Notes under the pieces: generated by a model
The model's input: the letters and a program-made list of their open reading frames with translations, nothing else
Told to the model about the DNA's origin: nothing
Databases searched by the model: none
Program-made: the position numbers and the translations under genes
In this document: positions 4,969 to 9,876 of the stretch, piece after piece
Numbering within the stretch: the first letter of the stretch is position 1
Layout of the letters: each line of letters starts with the position of its first letter
NCBI GenBank assembly: GCA_002774085.1
Contig: PEZH01000049.1
Span: 1-9,876, forward strand
Reading direction: 5' to 3'
Length of the DNA: 9,876 bases
Origin: Candidatus Shapirobacteria bacterium CG09_land_8_20_14_0_10_38_17
GTDB lineage: Bacteria; Patescibacteriota; Microgenomatia; 0-14-0-10-38-17

Positions 4969-5202
4969 TCACTCTTCTCCTAACGCTTTTTGATAAAGCT
5001 GATAGGCTTTGGTAAGGTATTGGCAGACAGCCTGGCCTTCTTCTAGCTGGTATATTCGTTGCCGTGGCCATTTAATTACCCAATCCTTTCCCGAGACCGT
5101 TATTTTTCCTACCACGGAATCAGCTGTTTTAGCTTCTTTGCCAGTCAAACAAGGAAGTTTCTCCCAGTCTTCCGAAAAAGGCGCTCTTTCAATATTAGTC
5201 AT
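4969..5202 (-). CDS. 77-aa protein of unknown function, divergent from lexA
   Basis: Not recognised. The protein starts MTNIERAPFSEDWEKLPCL. It contains a short, possibly beta-stranded stretch, VVGKITVSGKDWVIKWPRQR (30-49), and ends in a helix rich in Tyr, Gln and Leu (QLEEGQAVCQYLTKAYQLYQ, 52-71). There is no membrane segment or signal peptide. ATG 5202 is supported by a near-consensus promoter, TTGATA-17-TATAAT, whose -10 ends eight bases upstream, implying a leaderless mRNA. It is transcribed divergently from lexA across an 84-base gap containing an inverted repeat that overlaps both -35 boxes, so it is likely controlled together with lexA. A role in the DNA-damage response is an inference from that arrangement alone. 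It is followed by a clear terminator. Confidence 0.7.
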   Translation of the reverse strand: MTNIERAPFSEDWEKLPCLTGKEAKTADSVVGKITVSGKDWVIKWPRQRIYQLEEGQAVCQYLTKAYQLYQKALGEE

Positions 5203-5210
5203 AAAAGGTA

Positions 5211-5239
5211 ATTATATTATAGGTTTTTGTTTTTATCAA
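5211..5239 (-). promoter_or_regulatory. Promoter of the 77-aa gene (TTGATA-17-TATAAT)
   Basis: On the minus strand TTGATA occupies 5239-5234 and TATAAT 5216-5211 with a 17-base spacer. A second TATAAT (5221-5216) has an unsuitable 12-base spacing. The start codon at 5202 lies where transcription should begin. Confidence 0.7.
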
Positions 5240-5254
5240 GAGTTTTTCTCTTGA
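5236..5254. promoter_or_regulatory. Candidate LexA operator, inverted repeat TCAAGAG-N5-CTCTTGA
   Basis: A perfect 7-bp inverted repeat with a TTTTT spacer. Each arm overlaps a -35 box: TTGATA of the leftward promoter and TTGACT of the rightward lexA promoter. A repressor dimer bound here would block both. LexA usually represses its own gene, which makes it the obvious candidate, but the sequence does not match the E. coli (CTGT-N8-ACAG) or Gram-positive (GAAC-N4-GTTC) boxes. Confidence 0.5.
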
Positions 5255-5279
5255 CTTTTTGGGTTTTCTTTGGTAAGCT
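5251..5279 (+). promoter_or_regulatory. Promoter of lexA (TTGACT-17-TAAGCT)
   Basis: TTGACT (5251-5256) and TAAGCT (5274-5279) are exactly 17 bases apart. Seven bases separate the -10 from the ATG at 5287, and no Shine-Dalgarno is present, so the lexA transcript is predicted to be leaderless. Confidence 0.65.
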
Positions 5280-5286
5280 ATTTTCA

Positions 5287-5919
5287 ATGCCGGTTACCTT
5301 ATATAAACGTCAGCGCCAGATTTTGGATTTTATCAATCAATATATTCAAAAATTTGGCGTTTCTCCTACTTTGCAACAAATCGCCGAGGCCATTGATGTT
5401 TCTTCTTTAGCGACAGTTCATGAACATTTGGCTAATTTAGAAGGAAAAGGAGTTTTACGTCGTTATCGAGGCAAGGTGCGGGGCATTGAAATTTTAGATA
5501 AAGATTTAATTGCCGCCGGCGGGGTTAATCAAGTGGAGCTGCCTATTTTAGGATTTGTGGCCGCCGGTAAGCCGATTGAGCCCTATGCTGATCCGGAAGC
5601 TTCTTTATTTGTCCCTTCATCTTTAGCTTCGGGGAGAAAGCGTTCTTTTGTTTTGCAAGTTAAAGGTGAGTCAATGGTTGACGAGGGAATTTTAGATAGC
5701 GATTTTGTGGTTGTGGAAGAGCAAAATGAAGCTAAGGACGGTGATATTGTTGTGGCAGTTTTAGAAGAGGGCTTGGCGACAATTAAGCGTTTTTATCAGG
5801 AAAAAACTCGGGTGAGATTAGAGCCGGCTAATAGCAAGATGAAGCCGATTTTTGTCCGTAATGTAGAGATTAAGGGACGAGTGACCGGGGTGATTAGAAA
5901 ATTTGGCGAAAATTTCTAA
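5287..5919 (+). CDS. lexA: LexA repressor, SOS-response regulator with self-cleavage domain
   Basis: Represses DNA-damage genes; RecA filaments on single-stranded DNA trigger its self-cleavage. The 210-aa length is normal. ATG 5287 (MPVTLYKRQRQIL) was chosen over a TTG start at 5227, which would translate the promoter. Residues 1-70 are the winged helix-turn-helix (SPTLQQIAEAIDVSSLATVHEHLANLEGKG). The cleavage site is Ala93-Gly94 in GFVAAGKPI. The S24-type protease domain has catalytic Ser129 in KGESM (Asp before Ser is more usual, Glu is tolerated) and Lys167 in LATIKRF. All catalytic parts are present, so it should be active. It diverges from the 77-aa gene and shares a possible operator with it. 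The stop overlaps that of the convergent DedA-family gene inside a hairpin. No recA or polymerase gene is in the window. Confidence 0.96.
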   Translation: MPVTLYKRQRQILDFINQYIQKFGVSPTLQQIAEAIDVSSLATVHEHLANLEGKGVLRRYRGKVRGIEILDKDLIAAGGVNQVELPILGFVAAGKPIEPYADPEASLFVPSSLASGRKRSFVLQVKGESMVDEGILDSDFVVVEEQNEAKDGDIVVAVLEEGLATIKRFYQEKTRVRLEPANSKMKPIFVRNVEIKGRVTGVIRKFGENF

Positions 5920-5937
5920 TGATTAGAAATTTTTTTA
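5909..5937. terminator. Bidirectional terminator spanning the overlapping lexA and dedA stops
   Basis: AAAATTTCTAA-tga-TTAGAAATTTT (5909-5933) is a perfect 11-bp stem with a 3-base loop, followed on the plus strand by more T residues (T-run 5930-5936). The lexA stop TAA (5917-5919) and the convergent gene's TAG (5918-5916) both lie within the left arm. The stem is A/T-rich, so strength is moderate. Confidence 0.6.
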
Positions 5938-6596
5938 CCGCCTCTCAAGAATTTCTCTCTTCTTTTATATCCAAAGATAAGAACTAAAACAATAATTCCT
6001 AAAATGGCGACGGTGATTAGGCTTTCAATTTTATCTAAACCTCGAGCGATTGCTTGGTAAGCTTCGCCGGTTTGCCAGCCGATTAAAGTCAAGATAAAAC
6101 TGCGAATGAAAACACCGACAATGGAGGCGATATAAAATTCGGGTATTGGGAAACGGATAGCGCCGCAAACACCGGAAATAACGGAAATAGGGATTACCGG
6201 AATTGCCCGTAAAGCGATAATCAACAATCCATCTTTTTTGGTTCCCCTAAACTTTTTTTGTAGCTGTTTGATATCTTGCCAGGAAAAACCAAGATAGTGG
6301 TGAAACTTTTCAATTAAGGGTTTGCCGCCAAAATAGGCAATAAAATAAACAATTCCTAAGCCTAAAGAGGCGGCGATAGTGTAAGGCAGAACAACTTTAA
6401 GTAAAGCTTCTTTTAAAACTTGTTCAAAGGGAATATTTTGAGGGATTAGCAAGAATCCTCCGGCCATAGTAATTAAGGGTGAGGGAATGGGGATAATCAC
6501 CTGTTCAATGAGGCCCCCTAAGAATATGGCTAAGGGGCCGTTTTTGCCGATAGAGGCCAAAAGCCAGGTAGTTAGATTATTGATTACTTCAAACAT
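5916..6596 (-). CDS. DedA/VTT-domain inner membrane protein
   Basis: 226 aa. Members of this family are multi-pass membrane proteins linked to lipid (undecaprenyl phosphate) flipping, envelope integrity and pH or drug tolerance; the exact substrate here is not known. The start MFEVINNLTTWLL (ATG 6596) was chosen because the longer frame to 6650 translates a repetitive A/T-rich spacer. Visible landmarks are the acidic-proline motif EQVIIPIPSP (31-40), the re-entrant-loop-like region ITMAGGFLLIP (42-52), a membrane segment at 70-89, a basic loop KKFRGTKKDG (114-123), then ALRAIPVIPISVISGVCGAIRF (128-149), matching the family's R-x-x-P...G pattern, and IVGVFIRSFILTLIGWQTG (159-177). A final membrane helix (193-209) precedes a basic cytoplasmic tail. 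It is convergent with lexA. Family call is firm. Confidence 0.88.
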   Translation of the reverse strand: MFEVINNLTTWLLASIGKNGPLAIFLGGLIEQVIIPIPSPLITMAGGFLLIPQNIPFEQVLKEALLKVVLPYTIAASLGLGIVYFIAYFGGKPLIEKFHHYLGFSWQDIKQLQKKFRGTKKDGLLIIALRAIPVIPISVISGVCGAIRFPIPEFYIASIVGVFIRSFILTLIGWQTGEAYQAIARGLDKIESLITVAILGIIVLVLIFGYKRREKFLRGGKKISNH

Positions 6597-6760
6597 ATAT
6601 AAAATAAATCCTAAACAATAAATAACAAATCTCAAATTACAAGTATCCAAACAATTTCTTTAAATGTCTTATTTGTTATTTGTAATTTGGTCATTGGTTA
6701 TTGTTTGTATCTTGGTGCTTGTGATTTAGAATTTTAGCATCATTTAGTGCTTAGGATTTA
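6597..6760. repeat. Low-complexity spacer built from ATTTGTTATTTGTAATTTGG-type words
   Basis: The spacer between the DedA-family gene and rsmI holds many copies of related words: AAATAACAAATCTCAAATTA near 6618-6640 and, in inverted orientation, TTATTTGTTATTTGTAATTT near 6669-6688, then GGTCATTGGTTATTG and GTGATTTAGAATTTT. The two halves are roughly inverted to each other. It looks like expanded and decayed short repeats rather than a gene. Confidence 0.5.
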
Positions 6761-6766
6761 TGTAAA

Positions 6767-6775
6767 TGTTATAAT
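6767..6775 (+). promoter_or_regulatory. Extended -10 promoter (TGTTATAAT) of rsmI
   Basis: TG (6767-6768), one base, then consensus TATAAT (6770-6775). Seven bases later the ATG at 6783 begins, so the transcript should be leaderless. No clear -35 box is seen. Confidence 0.65.
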
Positions 6776-6782
6776 TTACAGT

Positions 6783-7469
6783 ATGTCATTATATCTTGTT
6801 TCTACTCCCATTGGCAATAGAAAGGATATTACTCAAAGAGCGATAGAAACTCTTTTTTCAGTTGATTTGATTGCCTGTGAGGATACACGTAAAACCGGCT
6901 GGCTTTTGGCTTCTTTGTCAGACAAAAAGCTACCGCCACTAATTCCTTTTTATGAAGGAAATGAAGAAAGACAGGCCGCTCGTATTATTGAATATTTAAA
7001 GGCAGGTAAAGATGTGGCTTTAGTGAGCAATGCCGGAACACCAACAATTGCCGATCCGGGATTTAAATTAGTCCGCGAGTGTGTTCGTTTGAATATCCCT
7101 GTTTTGACTATTCCCGGTCCTTCGGCAATAATCGCCGCTCTTTCTGTTTCCGGTTTGCCTACCGATAAGTTTTTATTTTTAGGTTTTTTGCCCAAGAAAA
7201 AAGGTAAAATAAAGAAAATTTTCGCCGCTGCTAAAGATTTAGCCGATACTCCCCTATCGCCAACTTTTGTTTTTTACGAATCACCTTTTCGATTGGTAAA
7301 AACACTAAAATTAATGGAAGACATTTTGGGCGATGCTAAAGTGAGTATTTGTCAAGAATTGACGAAAATTCATGAAAAAATAATCTACGGTAGCTTGGAT
7401 AAGGTTTTAAGACAAATAGAGGGTATGAAAATTAAAGGAGAGCTGGTGGTTTTGTTCTCCTGGCGTTAA
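6783..7469 (+). CDS. rsmI: RsmI, 16S rRNA (cytidine-1402 2'-O) methyltransferase
   Basis: Uses SAM to methylate the 2'-O ribose of C1402 in the decoding centre of 16S rRNA. The family belongs to the tetrapyrrole-methylase fold. The 228-aa protein starts at ATG 6783 (MSLYLVSTPIGNRKDIT); an upstream start would lie in the promoter. Family signatures in order: LVSTPIGN (5-12), ACEDTRKT (31-38), SNAGTPTIADPG (82-93), IPGPSAIIAALSVSGL (110-125), FLFLGFLPKKKGK (130-142), YESPFRL (165-171), and QELTKIHE (191-198). It is about 50 residues shorter than E. coli RsmI and appears to lack the small C-terminal domain, as often seen in reduced genomes. It stands alone as a transcript unit, convergent with the 198-aa gene. 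Confidence 0.95.
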   Translation: MSLYLVSTPIGNRKDITQRAIETLFSVDLIACEDTRKTGWLLASLSDKKLPPLIPFYEGNEERQAARIIEYLKAGKDVALVSNAGTPTIADPGFKLVRECVRLNIPVLTIPGPSAIIAALSVSGLPTDKFLFLGFLPKKKGKIKKIFAAAKDLADTPLSPTFVFYESPFRLVKTLKLMEDILGDAKVSICQELTKIHEKIIYGSLDKVLRQIEGMKIKGELVVLFSWR

Positions 7470-7495
7470 ACCTTAGTGTTTCAATGGTGTTTAAC
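7465..7495 (+). terminator. Hairpin at the end of rsmI, terminator uncertain
   Basis: GTTAAAC (7465-7471, containing the rsmI stop) pairs with GTTTAAC (7489-7495) around a 17-base loop. There is no T-run after it, so it is at best a weak or processing signal. Confidence 0.25.
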
Positions 7496-7539
7496 AGAGC
7501 GTCTGTGGCAACTAAGCAAGCTTGATGTTGAGGGAGATT

Positions 7540-8136
7540 TTAGCCCCAGTGATAATTTTGTCCTCCTAATTCTTTTGCACTTAAATTGATGCCAAAATTA
7601 AGGGTTAAATGAACTAAGTCATGAATGATCTGAGGCAGTAGTATCTCGGGAGGTGTTTTTGTTAACACGTTAAATGTTTTTTTTCTAACCGAAGCAAGAT
7701 TACCGTAGTCATCATTTTCGAGAGTTAAGCCTACTTTTTTGGCTTTGCTGTTAAGTTTTGAGAATTTTTTAACTTTAATTCCTGATTGTTCAAGTGAAAC
7801 AAGAACCTCTTCAATATCAGTGTTAGTAATTTCTGCGGGTTGGCCTTGGGAATCTAATTTTGTAAATATGTTGAGGGATTTTTCTAAGGGAGGGAATTGA
7901 GTGAAATAACAGGTAACGATATCTAAAAATTGTATTGTATCCCTGTTGCCAACAGAGGTTCCTTGGTATCTTTCTTGTATATCTTGTCGGCAGAATTCTT
8001 TGAATTTTTCTTTTGTTTCTTCCGTGAAATTAATTCCTCGGTGATGTTTAATAGCTGCCGCAATTTCTTGTAATTGTTCCGAGGGTGATTTTTCTACTTC
8101 TGCTGATGTTGGAAAGATCTCACCAGTTTCATTCAT
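7540..8136 (-). CDS. 198-aa protein of unknown function, downstream of gpmI
   Basis: Not recognised. It starts at ATG 8136, 13 bases after the gpmI stop and on the same strand, so it is probably co-transcribed with gpmI. There is no Shine-Dalgarno. The protein looks soluble: a Glu- and Lys-rich N-terminal helical half (residues 18-55), a middle region FLDIVTCYFTQFPPLEKSL (70-88), a charged segment around KVKKFSKLNSKAKKVGL (121-137), and a C-terminal part ILLPQIIHDLVHLTLNFG (165-182). The HDLVH there recalls metal-binding HxxxH patterns, but it is not the HExxH of metalloproteases and no third ligand is clear. It ends NYHWG. The position behind a glycolytic gene says little about its role. Confidence 0.75.
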   Translation of the reverse strand: MNETGEIFPTSAEVEKSPSEQLQEIAAAIKHHRGINFTEETKEKFKEFCRQDIQERYQGTSVGNRDTIQFLDIVTCYFTQFPPLEKSLNIFTKLDSQGQPAEITNTDIEEVLVSLEQSGIKVKKFSKLNSKAKKVGLTLENDDYGNLASVRKKTFNVLTKTPPEILLPQIIHDLVHLTLNFGINLSAKELGGQNYHWG

Positions 8137-8149
8137 TTTGATCTTTGTT

Positions 8150-9775
8150 TTATATTAGCGCCCGTCCGGTCATAATTGTTGGTTGATTGATGCCCATTAG
8201 CTTGAGTACGGTGGGAGCAACATCAGCTAATATTCCCTGTTGGAGAACACGAGGTTGACCTAAATATTTTCTCCCGGCGACGATGAAAGGAACGGGGTTG
8301 GTGGAATGTTCGGTATCAATTTGGCCGGTAGAGAGATTAATCATTTCTTCGACATTGCCGTGGTCAGCGGTAATTAAAACAGTCCCGCCCACAGAAAGAG
8401 TATAGTTAACAATTTTACCCACACATTGATCGGTAGCCTCGCAGGCTTTAATACCGGCTTCCAGAATGCCGGTATGGCCAACCATATCGGGATTGGCGAA
8501 GTTTATCAAGATAAAATCCCAGCGGTTTTGGCTAATTCTTTTAATTGTTTCTTGGGTAGTTTCGAAAGCAGACATCTCCGGTTTTTGATCATAGGTTTCG
8601 ACTGGCGGCGAGGAAACTTCATACCATTTTTCGTTTGCAAACGATTGCTCTCGAAAACCATCAAAGTAGTAAGTGACAAAACGCTCCTTTTCGGTTTCGG
8701 AAATATGGAATTGATGATTACTGTTTTGGGAAAGTACTTCCGCTAAGGGGAGGATAATTTGTCGTCGTGGGAAAGCTACTTTAGTAGGTAATTCTTTTTC
8801 GTATTCCGTCATTGTGGCAAAATATAAGTTTTTATAGGTCTTTTTTCTTTTAAAAGTTTTTATCCCCTTCAAGGGGGCATAGATTTTTTGGCCATAGCGT
8901 TCAGCATAAGGATCAAAGGAAGCTTTTTTAGGCTTATAGTCTTCAAAGTTTTTGAGGACAAAAGCCTTAGTTAATTGTCGGGGGCGATCGATTCGGAAAT
9001 TAAAAAAGATAACCGCATCTTTATCGTTGATAGTCGCTATTGGCTGATTATGATCAACAATAACTGTGGGCTGGATGAATTCATCGGTTTCGTTGCGTTT
9101 ATATGCTTGTTGAATAGCTTCATCGGGCGTCTTGGCGGTTAATCCCCTGCCTTCGGCGATGGCTTGATATGCTTTTTGAGTTCGTTCCCAACGATTGTCT
9201 CGATCCATAGCCCAAAACCTTCCCATCATTGTTGCTATTTTGCCTATCTTAAGCTCGGCCATTTTTGTTTCCACCTGTTCTAAAAAAGCGGAAGCGGCAG
9301 TGGGTGGTGAATCGCGACCGTCAGTAAAAAGGTGTAAGTAAACACGGGTTAATTTTTCTTCCTTAGCTAATCTTAAAAGGGCTAAGAGGTGTTGGGTGCT
9401 AGAGTGAGCGCCGGCAGCACCAATCATTCCCATAAGATGAAGGGCGCTGTTATTATTTTTGACCACTTTAGCTGCTTCTAAGAAAGCGCTATTTTTAAAA
9501 AAAGAACCATCGGCGATACTCATATTAATACGGACCAAATCTTGGTAGACGGTTCTCCCGGCGCCTAAGTTAAGATGGCCGGTTTCGGAATTGCCTTTTT
9601 CTCCCTTAGGCAAACCAACTGTCTCGCCGCAAGCAGTTAATTGGGTATGGGGGAATGAAGCCCAGAGCTTGTTAATATTGGGAGTTTTGGCTTGGGCGAC
9701 AGCATTACCTTCAGTATTATTAGAAAGCCCCCAGCCATCCATAATAATGAGAATAACTGAGTGATTATTAAACAT
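8150..9775 (-). CDS. gpmI: GpmI, cofactor-independent phosphoglycerate mutase
   Basis: Interconverts 3- and 2-phosphoglycerate in glycolysis using two metal ions (Mn2+ typically) and a phosphoserine intermediate. 541 aa, somewhat longer than the usual 510 or so. Alkaline-phosphatase-fold landmarks: LIIMDGWG (9-16, metal-binding Asp13), catalytic Ser63 in GNSETGHLNLGAGR (61-74; Val is more usual than Thr after Glu), HLFTDGRDSPP (148-158), MGRFWAMDRDNRWER (184-198), FNFRIDRPRQ (258-267), ANPDMVGHTG (427-436), TADHGN (469-474), and TEHSTNPVPF (488-497). Extra length lies around residues 285-315 (GQKIYAPLKGIKTFKRKK), a basic insertion. All metal and substrate residues look intact, so it should be active. 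The start ATG 9775 has no ribosome-binding site; it is followed by the 198-aa gene. Confidence 0.96.
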   Translation of the reverse strand: MFNNHSVILIIMDGWGLSNNTEGNAVAQAKTPNINKLWASFPHTQLTACGETVGLPKGEKGNSETGHLNLGAGRTVYQDLVRINMSIADGSFFKNSAFLEAAKVVKNNNSALHLMGMIGAAGAHSSTQHLLALLRLAKEEKLTRVYLHLFTDGRDSPPTAASAFLEQVETKMAELKIGKIATMMGRFWAMDRDNRWERTQKAYQAIAEGRGLTAKTPDEAIQQAYKRNETDEFIQPTVIVDHNQPIATINDKDAVIFFNFRIDRPRQLTKAFVLKNFEDYKPKKASFDPYAERYGQKIYAPLKGIKTFKRKKTYKNLYFATMTEYEKELPTKVAFPRRQIILPLAEVLSQNSNHQFHISETEKERFVTYYFDGFREQSFANEKWYEVSSPPVETYDQKPEMSAFETTQETIKRISQNRWDFILINFANPDMVGHTGILEAGIKACEATDQCVGKIVNYTLSVGGTVLITADHGNVEEMINLSTGQIDTEHSTNPVPFIVAGRKYLGQPRVLQQGILADVAPTVLKLMGINQPTIMTGRALI

Positions 9776-9779
9776 CGCT

Positions 9780-9811
9780 ACATTGTTGGATTGTTACCTT
9801 GTTATATTGTT
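9780..9811. repeat. Four tandem 8-bp repeats (consensus NNATTGTT) upstream of gpmI
   Basis: ACATTGTT, GGATTGTT, ACCTTGTT, ATATTGTT follow without gaps, starting five bases before the gpmI ATG on its upstream side. They occupy the place where the promoter should be, which makes the promoter hard to call. Confidence 0.6.
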
Positions 9812-9814
9812 AAC

Positions 9815-9840
9815 CGTCATTCTGAATTTAATTCAGAATC
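9815..9840. repeat. Palindromic repeat CGTCATTCTGAATT / AATTCAGAAT
   Basis: ATTCTGAATT-t-AATTCAGAAT (9819-9839) is a 10-bp inverted repeat with a single central base. Its left part, CGTCATTCTGA, also occurs at 142-152, so it is probably one copy of a dispersed element. Confidence 0.6.
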
Positions 9841-9876
9841 GGCAGGTTAATTATTAAAGATTGAAAATTGATTCAT

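Noticed and set aside
5009..5254. Plus-strand 81-codon frame opposite the 77-aa gene
   Set aside because: Antisense to a gene with a strong promoter and terminator; composition is not protein-like and it overlaps the lexA promoter.
5227..5286. 20-residue extension of LexA from a TTG at 5227
   Set aside because: It would translate the promoter and the inverted repeat; LexA proteins start near the MPVTLYKRQRQIL position.
6597..6650. N-terminal extension of the DedA-family protein (MDTCNLRFVIYC...)
   Set aside because: It translates the repetitive AAATAACAAATC-type spacer; MFEVINNL at 6596 gives the normal family start.
6950..7195. Minus-strand 81-codon frame inside rsmI
   Set aside because: Complement of a well-conserved rsmI segment; no independent support.
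7600..7640. Zinc protease motif (HDLVH) in the 198-aa protein
   Set aside because: The catalytic Glu of HExxH is replaced by Asp and no downstream metal ligand is evident, so a metalloprotease call is not justified.
8426..8746. Plus-strand 106-codon frame inside gpmI
   Set aside because: Complement of the conserved catalytic part of gpmI; no independent support.

Overview
The window looks like a piece of a small, A+T-leaning bacterial genome. The most likely source is a member of the Patescibacteria (Candidate Phyla Radiation), though this is an inference from style rather than from a marker gene. The signs are a short RsmI without the usual C-terminal extension, a LexA next to small lineage-specific ORFs, almost no Shine-Dalgarno sequences, many hairpin repeats between genes, and short hypothetical proteins. 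UGA acts as a stop codon, for example at 3958-3960 and 4061-4063, so the standard bacterial code fits.

Left part (1-1660), decayed DNA. The window opens with the first eight codons of a minus-strand gene (MKTVGIIG). After about 350 bases of spacer comes a Ham1/RdgB-type nucleotide pyrophosphatase gene on the plus strand. It is broken twice: by a one-base frameshift in a G-run near 447-451, and by an in-frame-length block of three hairpins at about 517-627. It converges on a class I SAM methyltransferase gene (1155-1656, minus) that has lost an internal block of roughly 45-50 codons.

Module 1730-3285, restriction-modification. A Type II-like pair lies on the minus strand, endonuclease first, then a beta-class DNA methyltransferase, joined by a TAATG stop/start overlap. 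The pair is bounded almost exactly by an imperfect 33-bp inverted repeat (29 of 33 positions match). A partial third copy lies at the end of the endonuclease gene. Just upstream are short coding-like scraps that may be remains of older genes.

Middle (3568-4968). There is one small holin-sized membrane protein (94 aa) with an excellent ribosome-binding site and one charged 127-aa protein of unknown function. About 500 bases of hairpin-rich spacer follow, including GC-rich 22-bp tandem repeats, a palindrome shared with position 1710, a probable terminator, and a second copy of the repeat family that interrupts the Ham1 gene.

Right part (4969-9876), core genes. A 77-aa unknown gene and lexA diverge from a compact bidirectional promoter. 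The two -35 boxes of that promoter lie in the arms of a perfect 7-5-7 inverted repeat, a good candidate for a LexA operator. LexA converges on a DedA/VTT membrane protein with overlapping stop codons inside an 11-bp hairpin. Then come rsmI (16S rRNA 2'-O-ribose methylation), a 198-aa unknown gene, and gpmI (glycolysis) directly upstream of it on the minus strand. In at least four genes the -10 box ends 6-8 bases before the start codon, so leaderless mRNAs appear common here. No tRNA, rRNA, CRISPR array or intact transposase gene was found.
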